8,969 bases of DNA from Candidatus Omnitrophota bacterium (GTDB lineage Bacteria; Omnitrophota; Gorgyraeia; B26-G9): positions 1 to 8,969 of the forward strand of contig JAKLQT010000196.1 of the NCBI GenBank assembly GCA_022013205.1, given 5' to 3'. Shown here in pieces: positions 1-6,193 of the stretch. The position numbers and the translations under genes are program-made. Position 1 is the first letter of the stretch. Each line of letters starts with the position of its first letter. The notes beneath the pieces are model-generated. The model had not been told where the DNA came from. It saw only the letters and a program-made list of their open reading frames with translations, and did not search any database.

Positions 1-12
1 ATAAACTATTGT

Positions 13-60
13 GCGAATTTACATCGAGCGAGGCAAAGCCGGCGAGATGTATAAATTTGC
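13..60. repeat. Hairpin-forming repeat, copy 1
   Basis: This is an imperfect inverted repeat. The left arm 13-25 (GCGAATTTACATC) pairs with 46-60 (GATG, T, a two-base bulge, then AAATTTGC), giving 13 pairs including one G-T. Inside is a second small stem, GGC (32-34) with GCC (38-40) around an AAA loop, which can be extended by CG/CG at 29-30 and 43-44. The first 15 bases recur exactly at 90-104, and the outer GATG is also shared, so this is a repeated unit and not a lone hairpin. It resembles REP-like intergenic elements. There is no T-run after it, so an ordinary intrinsic terminator is unlikely. Confidence 0.6.
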
Positions 61-89
61 GAAAATTCATATTAGTTTTAGTTATAGAT

Positions 90-140
90 GCGAATTTACA
101 TCGAACACAGCCAAAGCTGTGGAGATGCCTTATTTAAAGC
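90..140. repeat. Hairpin-forming repeat, copy 2
   Basis: This is the second copy of the unit at 13-60, starting 77 bp downstream. Bases 90-104 are identical to 13-27. The inner part has a different sequence but still folds: CACAGC (106-111) pairs perfectly with GCTGTG (116-121) around a CAAA loop, and CATC (99-102) pairs with GATG (124-127). The distal right arm (about 128-140) has decayed and no longer matches the left arm well. Keeping pairing while the inner sequence changes suggests that the fold is what is conserved. The unit ends about 60 bases before the small membrane protein gene. Confidence 0.55.
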
Positions 141-203
141 ACTCAACTTACGGTAGTGTCAAAAGCTTCATTTGTTTATGTTTTTAGAGGAGAGGAATAA
201 GTT

Positions 204-455
204 ATGATTAGCTTCTTTAAATTTTTCATGGCGCTGTTATTGATCGCGATCGCTGTATTTATGATGATCTGTACTGAATACGGTTTTGAATGCCCTTTGC
301 CCAACAGCGGCTACTTTAAGATAAAGTGGGATCCCCAAAAGAAAAAATTTGACCTTTTTCACTGGCAGCCCAGGAAAAACATAAAACCCCTGCCAAAAAA
401 GTTGATCATGCTGGAGGGAGAAAAGAAAGAGCCCCGGGTAAAAAAGCAATTTTAA
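204..455 (+). CDS. Small single-pass membrane protein, unknown function
   Basis: An 83-residue protein that I do not recognise. Residues about 4-23 form one strongly hydrophobic segment, followed by a short stretch with two cysteines (C23 and C30) and then a very basic, lysine- and proline-rich tail. The likely topology is one N-terminal membrane anchor with a small charged domain. There is no lipobox, and no convincing signal-peptidase site. A strong Shine-Dalgarno stretch (AGAGGAGAGG, 186-195) precedes the ATG by 8 bases, which is the main reason to accept the gene despite its size. It converges on mnmA, with stops only 11 bases apart. No partner gene lies on the same strand in the window. 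An overlapping minus-strand reading frame here is judged spurious because it has no ribosome site and would run into the mnmA end. Confidence 0.65.
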   Translation: MISFFKFFMALLLIAIAVFMMICTEYGFECPLPNSGYFKIKWDPQKKKFDLFHWQPRKNIKPLPKKLIMLEGEKKEPRVKKQF

Positions 456-466
456 GAGCGCGGCTC
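456..466. terminator. Possible weak bidirectional terminator between convergent genes
   Basis: A short GAGC-GCG-GCTC hairpin sits exactly between the stop of the small + strand gene and the stop of mnmA. The minus-strand side is followed by TT, AAAA and then a T-run, and the plus side by TATTTG. The stem is only four to five pairs, so this is a tentative call resting mostly on its position between two convergent genes. Confidence 0.25.
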
Positions 467-1516
467 CTATTTGCAAACTTTTGTTATTATTCCCCCGCCC
501 AGAACAGTATTCCTTTTATAAAATACAGCACCCTGCCCCGGTGTAATCGCCTTTTGTGCCTGCATAAATTTTACACGAAAGCGGCCATTTGGCAAGGCAG
601 TGACCAGTGCCCTGGAAGCAGTATGATGATAGCGGATTTTTACAGCCGCGTTAAAACTGCTCTTTTTATATCCGGGATGAGTAAAAAAAACATCTTTTAT
701 TTCAAAAGCTCTTGCGTATAATTCGTTTTCTTCCGCGACTATAACCGTATTCTCTTTTTCATTAAAGCCGAAAACAAAAAGAGGTACTTTATAAGCTATG
801 CCAAGCCCTTTTCTCTGCCCGACAGTATAAAATATCCTGCCCTTATGTTTACCCATTACCTGGCCGTTTAACCTTACTATATTGCCCGGCTCAGGCTTAA
901 AACCTTTTACCTTACTACGGATAAAATCGATATAACTCTGGTTCTTTATAAAACAAATATCCTGACTTTCATCACTTTCATCTATCGGCAGTTTCAATTG
1001 CTTTGCTTTTTTTCTTATTTGATCTTTTGTCATATTTCCAAGAGGAAGCAGTATGCGCGCCAGCTGTTTTTGGTTAAGCATATACAGCACATAAGACTGC
1101 TCCTTCTTAATATCACCCCCACGCTGCAATTTATACATATTATTTTTTTTCTCATATATAACCTTCGCGTAATGCCCGGTAGCAAAATAACCGCCTCGCG
1201 GCAAAAATTTGCTCATAAGCAAGCCAAACTTAATAAACCTGTTGCAGAGCAGGCACGGATTTGGCGTGCGTCCGGTGATGTATTCACAGCAGAAATTATT
1301 TATCACCTTATTTTCAAATTGCCCGCTTATATCGATTACACGGTGAGGAATCCGGAGGATGTCCGCTACTTTTTCGGCTCTTTGAACATGGCCGGATCCC
1401 GGATATAAAGACATGGTCAGGCCCCGCGTATCATAGCCTTTTTTCTTCAAGATGTACGCGCATAAAGAGGAATCAACTCCCCCGCTCATAGCTACTGTCA
1501 CTTGTTTTTTTTTCAT
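467..1516 (-). CDS. mnmA: tRNA-specific 2-thiouridylase MnmA
   Basis: MnmA adenylates U34 of the Lys, Glu and Gln tRNAs and replaces its 2-oxygen with sulfur carried as a persulfide. It is a cytosolic enzyme. The 349-residue length is normal for the family. The PP-loop ATP-pyrophosphatase motif SGGVDSS is at residues 11-17, and the GHYA motif at 114-117. The catalytic cysteine is C88 in TPNPC followed by LLCN, and the persulfide-carrying cysteine is C188 in SQDICF. The C-terminal beta-barrel region (about 220-349) holds the family motif TVGQRKGLG and ends in GQGAVFY and LGGG. All key residues are present, so it should be active. It is the last gene of the minus-strand operon and starts 6 bases after the ASKHA gene stop, with only a weak AAGCGG ribosome site, which suggests translational coupling. 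Its role has no obvious link to the Rnf genes upstream. Confidence 0.96.
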   Translation of the reverse strand: MKKKQVTVAMSGGVDSSLCAYILKKKGYDTRGLTMSLYPGSGHVQRAEKVADILRIPHRVIDISGQFENKVINNFCCEYITGRTPNPCLLCNRFIKFGLLMSKFLPRGGYFATGHYAKVIYEKKNNMYKLQRGGDIKKEQSYVLYMLNQKQLARILLPLGNMTKDQIRKKAKQLKLPIDESDESQDICFIKNQSYIDFIRSKVKGFKPEPGNIVRLNGQVMGKHKGRIFYTVGQRKGLGIAYKVPLFVFGFNEKENTVIVAEENELYARAFEIKDVFFTHPGYKKSSFNAAVKIRYHHTASRALVTALPNGRFRVKFMQAQKAITPGQGAVFYKRNTVLGGGIITKVCK

Positions 1517-1522
1517 CCGCTT

Positions 1523-2851
1523 TTACCCGGGGAATTTAAGCTCTTTTTTGTAGGCTTTCTTAAACTCTTTGTCTCTTTTAAAAGAAAAATGCTTTACCTC
1601 CTGTGATAACTCTATTATTTTTTTAAATTGACATTTCCAGAGCAATGCCAGTTTAGCGCCTTCAAGTGAGGCATTGCTTTGAAAACTGATTTTATTTTTT
1701 AACTGTTTTTCAATAAGGCCGATTCTCACGGCATTATCCGCGTTTAGATAATTCCCTAAATTACCGGTCAGGAATACCTTATTGATACACGCGTTTCCTG
1801 TTTTTTTTGTTTTCATAAGAATCTGTATACCCGCGGATACAGCCGCTTTACTCCTGAGGATCTTGTCCAGATCCAATTGGGTTAATTCGATCACCCTTTT
1901 TTTATCTTCATAAACAACAAAGGAACTTTTTTTCATTCTGCCGCGGCGTGTAATAAATTTCTCTTTTAATAATTCGCTTACAATGTCAATAATTCCGCTC
2001 CCCGATATACCGCGCGGCCTGATATGTCCTTTGGTCAAAATCTTGATCTTACCCTTAACTATCCTGAACCACTCAATTGCCCCTGCACGAGACACCATAC
2101 CGCATTTAAGCATATGGCCTTCAAAAACAGAACCTGTCTGGATAATGGCAGCAACTGTTTCTTTTTTCGTGCCGAGTATGATCTTCGCGTCCATACCCAG
2201 ATCAATACACAAGCTTTTTTTATTTCCCCTATGCAGCCCTAAGCTCAATATCGTAGCCAGGGTATCACTGCCGATCTTATCATCAACTTCCGGCAGAAAC
2301 CTGACATTGGCAGCCTTATTAATATTCAAGCCCAGCTTGCCTGCTTTCATCCTATGCAGCCTGATATAATGGCCTTTCTCCCCGATATTTTGCAGATTTT
2401 CAAGCGGTAAGGAAAAGAGGATATGATGCATTAGGGGCGCGCCGACCAATATTGCCGAGAATATTCTATTTGAATTCACGCCTGATTTACTGATACACTC
2501 CCCTAATGCGTCATTTATCACTTCTATTAATTTTCTATTGAGCAATTCATAGTTTTCTTCACTTTGGGCGGCAAACTTCAACCTGTCTTCCAGATCCATT
2601 CCAAATTCAGCCTGTTCATTTTTTCTTGTCGCGCTGGCAAGTTCCTGAAAACTCTCCAAATTACACAAACTCAACCCCACGGATGTAGTACCCACATCGA
2701 CAGCGATTCCGAAAATATGCTCTTTTTTGTTCTTTTCAATCTGGATTATTTCATCGTGGTCTAAAATCAAGGACAGGCCGGATTGAAAAGGAATTCTGCT
2801 TATAATCTGGTTTATTTTTCGCGGTGGAGCGCAAGTGCTATATTTTTTCAT
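1523..2851 (-). CDS. RACo/RamA-like ASKHA-fold reductive activator (DUF4445), without N-terminal ferredoxin
   Basis: A 442-residue protein of the DUF4445 (COG3894) family. Family members use ATP to drive reductive activation of corrinoid proteins to Co(I). Visible family motifs are phosphate-1 VDVGTTSVGL (51-60), PLMHH (139-143), the FEG and KCGM region (243-252) leading to GAIE (257-260), GISGSGIID (281-289) and LTGNLGNYLN (361-370). Typical RACo proteins carry an N-terminal [2Fe-2S] domain and a linker before the ATPase domain. Here only about 46 residues precede it, matching a shortened linker, and no Cys motif is present. The second phosphate motif, usually DIGTNGE, reads DLGMDAK (217-223), so ATP hydrolysis may be altered. 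The ATG overlaps the rnfB stop (ATGA), so the two are translationally coupled. No corrinoid protein or methyltransferase gene lies in the window, so the target is unknown. The family call is firm and the substrate is not. Confidence 0.85.
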   Translation of the reverse strand: MKKYSTCAPPRKINQIISRIPFQSGLSLILDHDEIIQIEKNKKEHIFGIAVDVGTTSVGLSLCNLESFQELASATRKNEQAEFGMDLEDRLKFAAQSEENYELLNRKLIEVINDALGECISKSGVNSNRIFSAILVGAPLMHHILFSLPLENLQNIGEKGHYIRLHRMKAGKLGLNINKAANVRFLPEVDDKIGSDTLATILSLGLHRGNKKSLCIDLGMDAKIILGTKKETVAAIIQTGSVFEGHMLKCGMVSRAGAIEWFRIVKGKIKILTKGHIRPRGISGSGIIDIVSELLKEKFITRRGRMKKSSFVVYEDKKRVIELTQLDLDKILRSKAAVSAGIQILMKTKKTGNACINKVFLTGNLGNYLNADNAVRIGLIEKQLKNKISFQSNASLEGAKLALLWKCQFKKIIELSQEVKHFSFKRDKEFKKAYKKELKFPG

Positions 2852-3645
2852 ACAACAGCAATAGCTTTTGTTGGACAGGCCTTAACACATTTCTCACAGT
2901 TTATACATTTGGCATGATCAATCACAGCCAGGTTGTTATCCATTTTTATTACTTTTACCGGACATATCTTAACGCATTTCATGCAGCCTATACAGCCGAT
3001 TTTACAGACTTTCATAACCTGCGGCCCCATATCATGGGAGCGGCATTTTATATATACCTTCTTTTTTCTATCCAGCATATAAATTATATCTCTTGGGCAA
3101 GCCTCAACACATTTGCGGCATCCTACACAGAGTTCCGGCTTGACCACAGGAATATCATCCTCTCCCATTACAATAGCACCGAAAGCGCAGGCCTCAACAC
3201 ATGTTCCAAGCCCCAGGCAGGCAAACAGGCATTGTTTATGGCCTGCCAGACTCTTATGCGCAACGCGGCAATCAGGAAATCCCCGATATTCAAATTTATC
3301 TTTAGCGCCTTTGCCTCCGCCGCAAGCCACCACCGCCACAGGCGCTTTATTCTCCTTAAGATGTTCAGCCGATAACCCCAGAATTTCAGCTATTTTCCCC
3401 TTATTTTCCGCATTGCATACGGTACAGCTGTTAATATCCGCTTTTTTTGCAACCAGGGCTTCCGCCAAACTCGCGCAACCGGCCAGGCCGCAGGCACCGC
3501 AATTAACTCCCGGCAGACAGTCACTTACCCTAGCAACCTGGGAATCAACTTCAACATGAAATTTTTTTGAAACCCAGGCTAACAGCAAACCAAACGCGAA
3601 ACTTAAGCCGGACAAACTAACAACCGCCAGAATAATCCCTTTCAT
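2848..3645 (-). CDS. rnfB: Rnf complex subunit RnfB, multi-[4Fe-4S] ferredoxin-like protein
   Basis: RnfB is the subunit that exchanges electrons with ferredoxin. Residues 1-24 form an N-terminal membrane anchor. A 4Fe-4S domain follows, with LPGVNCGACG and ligands C49, C52, C57 and C74. Four further Fe-S motifs come next: C139/C143/C149/C153, then classic CxxCxxCxxxCP motifs at C173-C183, C218-C228 and C247-C257. The 265-residue length and this cluster order match the longer RnfB type of clostridia and related anaerobes, not the short proteobacterial type. Its ATG overlaps the rnfD stop in an ATGA, with GGAGAGG just upstream as ribosome site, and its own stop overlaps the start of the ASKHA gene. 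The usual neighbours rnfG, rnfE and rnfA are missing. The electron partner may therefore be ferredoxin, the ASKHA activator, or both. Confidence 0.93.
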   Translation of the reverse strand: MKGIILAVVSLSGLSFAFGLLLAWVSKKFHVEVDSQVARVSDCLPGVNCGACGLAGCASLAEALVAKKADINSCTVCNAENKGKIAEILGLSAEHLKENKAPVAVVACGGGKGAKDKFEYRGFPDCRVAHKSLAGHKQCLFACLGLGTCVEACAFGAIVMGEDDIPVVKPELCVGCRKCVEACPRDIIYMLDRKKKVYIKCRSHDMGPQVMKVCKIGCIGCMKCVKICPVKVIKMDNNLAVIDHAKCINCEKCVKACPTKAIAVV

Positions 3646-4625
3646 TTTGCCTCTCCAAACCTCTTTGGCTTAACAAATCTATCGATCAAAGAGGTTGATG
3701 TATTCATAAGTAAAATCGAATATGAAACTCCTTCAGGATATCCTCCCCATAACCGTATTACAGTTGTAATTATCCCGCAGCCAATTCCAAAGATGAGCTG
3801 TCCTTTTCTTGTAATCGGCCCTGTTACATAATCAGTCGCCATGTAAAAAGCCCCCAGGATCAAACCGCCTGATAAAACAGGTACTATTATATCTCCAGAG
3901 AATAATGTTTTACCGCCAAATGCCCAGGTAAGCAATGCCACAGTCGCGATAAATCCAACCGGGGTATGCCAGGAAATATATTTTTTATAAAGAAGAAACA
4001 AAGCCGCGATCAGCAATGCCAGGATACAAGCCTCCCCGATACAGCCGCCCCTGATACCAAACAAAAGATCACGTGTTGAATAATTAATTATATCAGTGCT
4101 TAAAAAGACATTAGTCCCCGCGAATTGATCTTTAAACACCGCCAGCGGTGTAGCCGCGCTAACCGCGTCAATACCTGAGGGCACCTGCCATTTGGTCATA
4201 AGCACCGGAAAGCTGGCCATGAGAAACACCCTGCCGATCAAAGCCGGATTAAAAATATTAAAGCCAAGCCCTCCAAAAACCAGCTTGCCAAATGCTATCG
4301 CCACAAAAGAACCGATACATACCATCCACAACGGCGCCTCAGGAGGCAGATTATAAGCAAGCAGCAGCCCGGTCAAAACCGCACTGCCGTCAGACAAGGC
4401 AGTCCCTTTCTTCGCGATAAAGCAATATGCCCATTCAGTTATTGCGGCACTTGCAATCGCCGTAAGAATAACCCACAACGCGTGAATGCCGAAAACATTA
4501 ACGCTTACCAGTCCTGATGGAAGCAGACATAAAGTAACCGTCCACATGATTTTTGAGGTTGTCTCAGGAGTCAGCACATGAGGAGAACTGGTAACCTTAA
4601 AAATACTGGAATTTTTTATTGTCAT
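3642..4625 (-). CDS. rnfD: Rnf complex membrane subunit RnfD (covalent FMN)
   Basis: RnfD is a polytopic membrane subunit that carries FMN covalently on a threonine and passes electrons within the Rnf/Nqr-type complex. I place the start at 4625, giving 327 residues. There the ATG overlaps the rnfC stop as ATGA, and AAGGCGG lies 7 bases upstream. A longer frame from 4712 would add a basic, non-membrane extension buried in rnfC. Hydrophobic segments cover most of 25-310, about eight to nine helices. Family signatures are LSDGSAVLTGLLLAYNLP (77-94), GGLGFNIFNPALIGR (118-132) and the flavinylation motif SAATPLA (156-162) with T159 as the FMN acceptor. The flavin transferase ApbE, needed to attach FMN, is not in the window. 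The next gene is rnfB, where rnfG would be expected. Confidence 0.93.
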   Translation of the reverse strand: MTIKNSSIFKVTSSPHVLTPETTSKIMWTVTLCLLPSGLVSVNVFGIHALWVILTAIASAAITEWAYCFIAKKGTALSDGSAVLTGLLLAYNLPPEAPLWMVCIGSFVAIAFGKLVFGGLGFNIFNPALIGRVFLMASFPVLMTKWQVPSGIDAVSAATPLAVFKDQFAGTNVFLSTDIINYSTRDLLFGIRGGCIGEACILALLIAALFLLYKKYISWHTPVGFIATVALLTWAFGGKTLFSGDIIVPVLSGGLILGAFYMATDYVTGPITRKGQLIFGIGCGIITTVIRLWGGYPEGVSYSILLMNTSTSLIDRFVKPKRFGEAK

Positions 4626-5920
4626 GTTATAACCGCCTTTATCAGCCTGATGCTTTCTAAAATACGCCTTCTGGCAGGGCAAATATAGGTGCACGCGCCG
4701 CATTCTATGCAATCACGCGGATTATATTGCGAAGCCGCATCAAGCCTTTTAGACTCCGCACACATACTCAAAGCAAACGGAAGCATACCCACAGGACATA
4801 TATCCACGCACTTTGCGCAGCGTATACACGGCCCTTCTTTATAATCAGGAGCTTCATTCTCACTCAGAAGTAAAACCCCTGATGTTCCTTTGATCACAGG
4901 CATATCCATACTAAACTGGGCTAATCCCATCATCGGCCCGCCCATGATCACTTTCGCCGCAGGAGTACTGGTGCCCTGACAAAAATCAATAAGCTCAGAA
5001 AATTTAGTACCGATTCTTACCTTAAGGTTAGCCGGGCTTTTCAAGCTTTTACCGGTAACTGTTACAACCCGCTCATAAAGCGGCTTACCCAGATAAACAG
5101 CTTCATAAACAGCCAGGGCTGTCGCCACATTGCTCACAACAGCGCCTACTTCAAAAGGAAGCTTTCCCGCAGGGACTTCCCGTCTGAGAATAGCCTTAAT
5201 CAGCTGCTTTTCAGCTCCCTGAGGATACTTGGTTTTAAGCGGCTGGACCTTTATCGAATAGCTTTTAGCTACTATCTTGTTACGCAGCATACTTATAGCT
5301 TCAGGTTTATCATCTTCAACACCCACAACAACATTTTTAACCCTTAAAATCTTCTGGAGCAAAAGTATGCCTTTTAAAATTTCATTAGGGCTTTCCATCA
5401 TAATTCTATAATCGCACGTAAGATAAGGCTCACATTCTGCCGCGTTAATCAAAAGTGTATTGATCTCTTTAGGAGGGGCCAATTTAACATGTGCGGGAAA
5501 CGCGGCACCGCCAAGCCCCACAATCCCGGCTTCTTTGATGATCTTTAACAACTCATCCTTATTAAGCAAATCAACACTTTTCCTTTGCTTAATTGCCGCG
5601 TCAAGCTCATCTTTCTGGTCCGATGTTATGATTACAGCCAAAGAAGTGCCTAAAACCGGATGATTATAACCAGTGACTGCTTTTACCTCACCTGAAACGC
5701 TTGAATGCACAGCACTTGAAATCAGCTTATCACTCGCGCCGATCTTTGTGCCGACTTTGACCTTATCGCCTTTTTTGACAAGTGCCTCACATACAGCCCC
5801 TGTGTGCTGGCTCAAAGGAATAATAACCTCAGCAGGCGCGGCCATGGTAACAACCGGCAAATCCTGTGTTAAATGCTTGTATCCCGATATATGCTTTCCG
5901 CCAGAAAAACTAACAATCAT
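4622..5920 (-). CDS. rnfC: Rnf complex subunit RnfC (NADH/FMN, two [4Fe-4S])
   Basis: RnfC is the peripheral subunit that takes electrons from NADH, or gives them to NAD+, through FMN and two [4Fe-4S] clusters. The start at 5920 (ATG, with AGGCGG 6 bases upstream) gives 432 residues, beginning at the usual FSGGKH N-terminus. A longer frame from 5983 has no ribosome site and would translate a hairpin. The N-terminal lobe carries IPLSQHTG and the VSGEV region (30-80). The nucleotide and FMN part has GLGGAAFPAHVKL (135-147), AECEPYLTCDYR (161-172) and YPQGAEKQLI (232-241). The C-terminal ferredoxin region has CIRCAKCVDICP (C365/368/371/375) and CIECGACTYICP (C404/407/410/414). It is the first gene of the operon and overlaps rnfD by 4 bases. 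It is a standard-length RnfC with no sign of decay. Confidence 0.94.
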   Translation of the reverse strand: MIVSFSGGKHISGYKHLTQDLPVVTMAAPAEVIIPLSQHTGAVCEALVKKGDKVKVGTKIGASDKLISSAVHSSVSGEVKAVTGYNHPVLGTSLAVIITSDQKDELDAAIKQRKSVDLLNKDELLKIIKEAGIVGLGGAAFPAHVKLAPPKEINTLLINAAECEPYLTCDYRIMMESPNEILKGILLLQKILRVKNVVVGVEDDKPEAISMLRNKIVAKSYSIKVQPLKTKYPQGAEKQLIKAILRREVPAGKLPFEVGAVVSNVATALAVYEAVYLGKPLYERVVTVTGKSLKSPANLKVRIGTKFSELIDFCQGTSTPAAKVIMGGPMMGLAQFSMDMPVIKGTSGVLLLSENEAPDYKEGPCIRCAKCVDICPVGMLPFALSMCAESKRLDAASQYNPRDCIECGACTYICPARRRILESIRLIKAVIT

Positions 5921-5945
5921 ATTTATCCGCCTATTATAATTGCCG

Positions 5946-5967
5946 GGGGCAATATCAGCATTGCCCC
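5946..5967 (-). promoter_or_regulatory. Perfect 8-bp hairpin in the rnfC leader
   Basis: GGGGCAAT (5946-5953) and ATTGCCCC (5960-5967) form a perfect inverted repeat around a 6-base loop, with a possible extra G-T pair outside. It sits 26 bases upstream of the chosen rnfC start and before its ribosome site. On neither strand is it followed by a T-run, so it is not a normal intrinsic terminator. It could be an mRNA 5' stabilising hairpin or a repressor operator for the rnf operon. No specific regulator can be named. Confidence 0.35.
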
Positions 5968-6041
5968 TGAATTTGCGATTCATTTATTTTAAAATATAAA
6001 CTTATGTTATCACAAACCTTAAATATTGGAAACAAATTTTA

Positions 6042-6070
6042 TTGACACTCCATTTTTTTTATGTTATATT
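6042..6070 (+). promoter_or_regulatory. Sigma70-type promoter for the cheC-like gene
   Basis: A consensus -35 box TTGACA (6042-6047), a spacer of exactly 17 bases containing a T8 tract, and a -10 box TATATT (6065-6070) lie in the divergent region between rnfC and the cheC-like gene. Transcription would start near 6077, leaving a leader of about 115 bases before the cheC-like start. It is the clearest promoter in the window. The facing promoter for the rnf operon was not found with confidence. Confidence 0.7.
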
Positions 6071-6097
6071 TTAGAAATAAAGGAGTTATCGCTTTAT

Positions 6098-6130
6098 ATG
6101 AAAAATAATTTAGGACAAGACGCGTTTTAG
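6098..6130 (+). CDS. Possible 10-codon leader peptide
   Basis: An ATG with AAAGGAG (6079-6085) 12 bases upstream opens a 10-residue frame (MKNNLGQDAF) ending in TAG, between the promoter and the cheC-like gene. It is in the same frame as that gene, but two stops (TAG 6161-6163 and TAA 6173-6175) separate them. The ribosome-site spacing is longer than ideal. There is no run of a single amino acid that would indicate attenuation. It may be a chance frame. Confidence 0.2.
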   Translation: MKNNLGQDAF

Positions 6131-6193
6131 ACTAGATTGTTTAAACGCTTAAAGACTGCTTAGAGTATCTTTTAAGGAAGGGGCTTGAATTTC

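Noticed and set aside
998..1408. 136-residue + strand frame inside mnmA
   Set aside because: It lies entirely opposite mnmA, whose motifs are complete, and has no ribosome site or recognisable domain.
2824..3559. Long + strand frames opposite rnfB
   Set aside because: They mirror the Cys-rich rnfB coding sequence, which has all its Fe-S motifs. The translated products look like low-complexity shadows.
2848..3645. Unusually many Fe-S motifs in RnfB as a novelty
   Set aside because: The same order of clusters is usual in the longer RnfB type of anaerobes, so it is not unusual by itself.
4626..4712. Upstream 29-codon extension of rnfD
   Set aside because: It would overlap rnfC deeply. The ATG at 4625 has a ribosome site and an ATGA overlap like the other junctions of the operon.
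5921..5983. Upstream 21-codon extension of rnfC
   Set aside because: It has no ribosome site, translates the hairpin, and RnfC proteins begin near the FSGGKH segment.
5985..6040. Minus-strand promoter for the rnf operon
   Set aside because: AT-rich candidates (such as TTAAGG with an 18-base spacer to TATATT) are too weak to call. A promoter must exist near here, but the sequence does not single one out.
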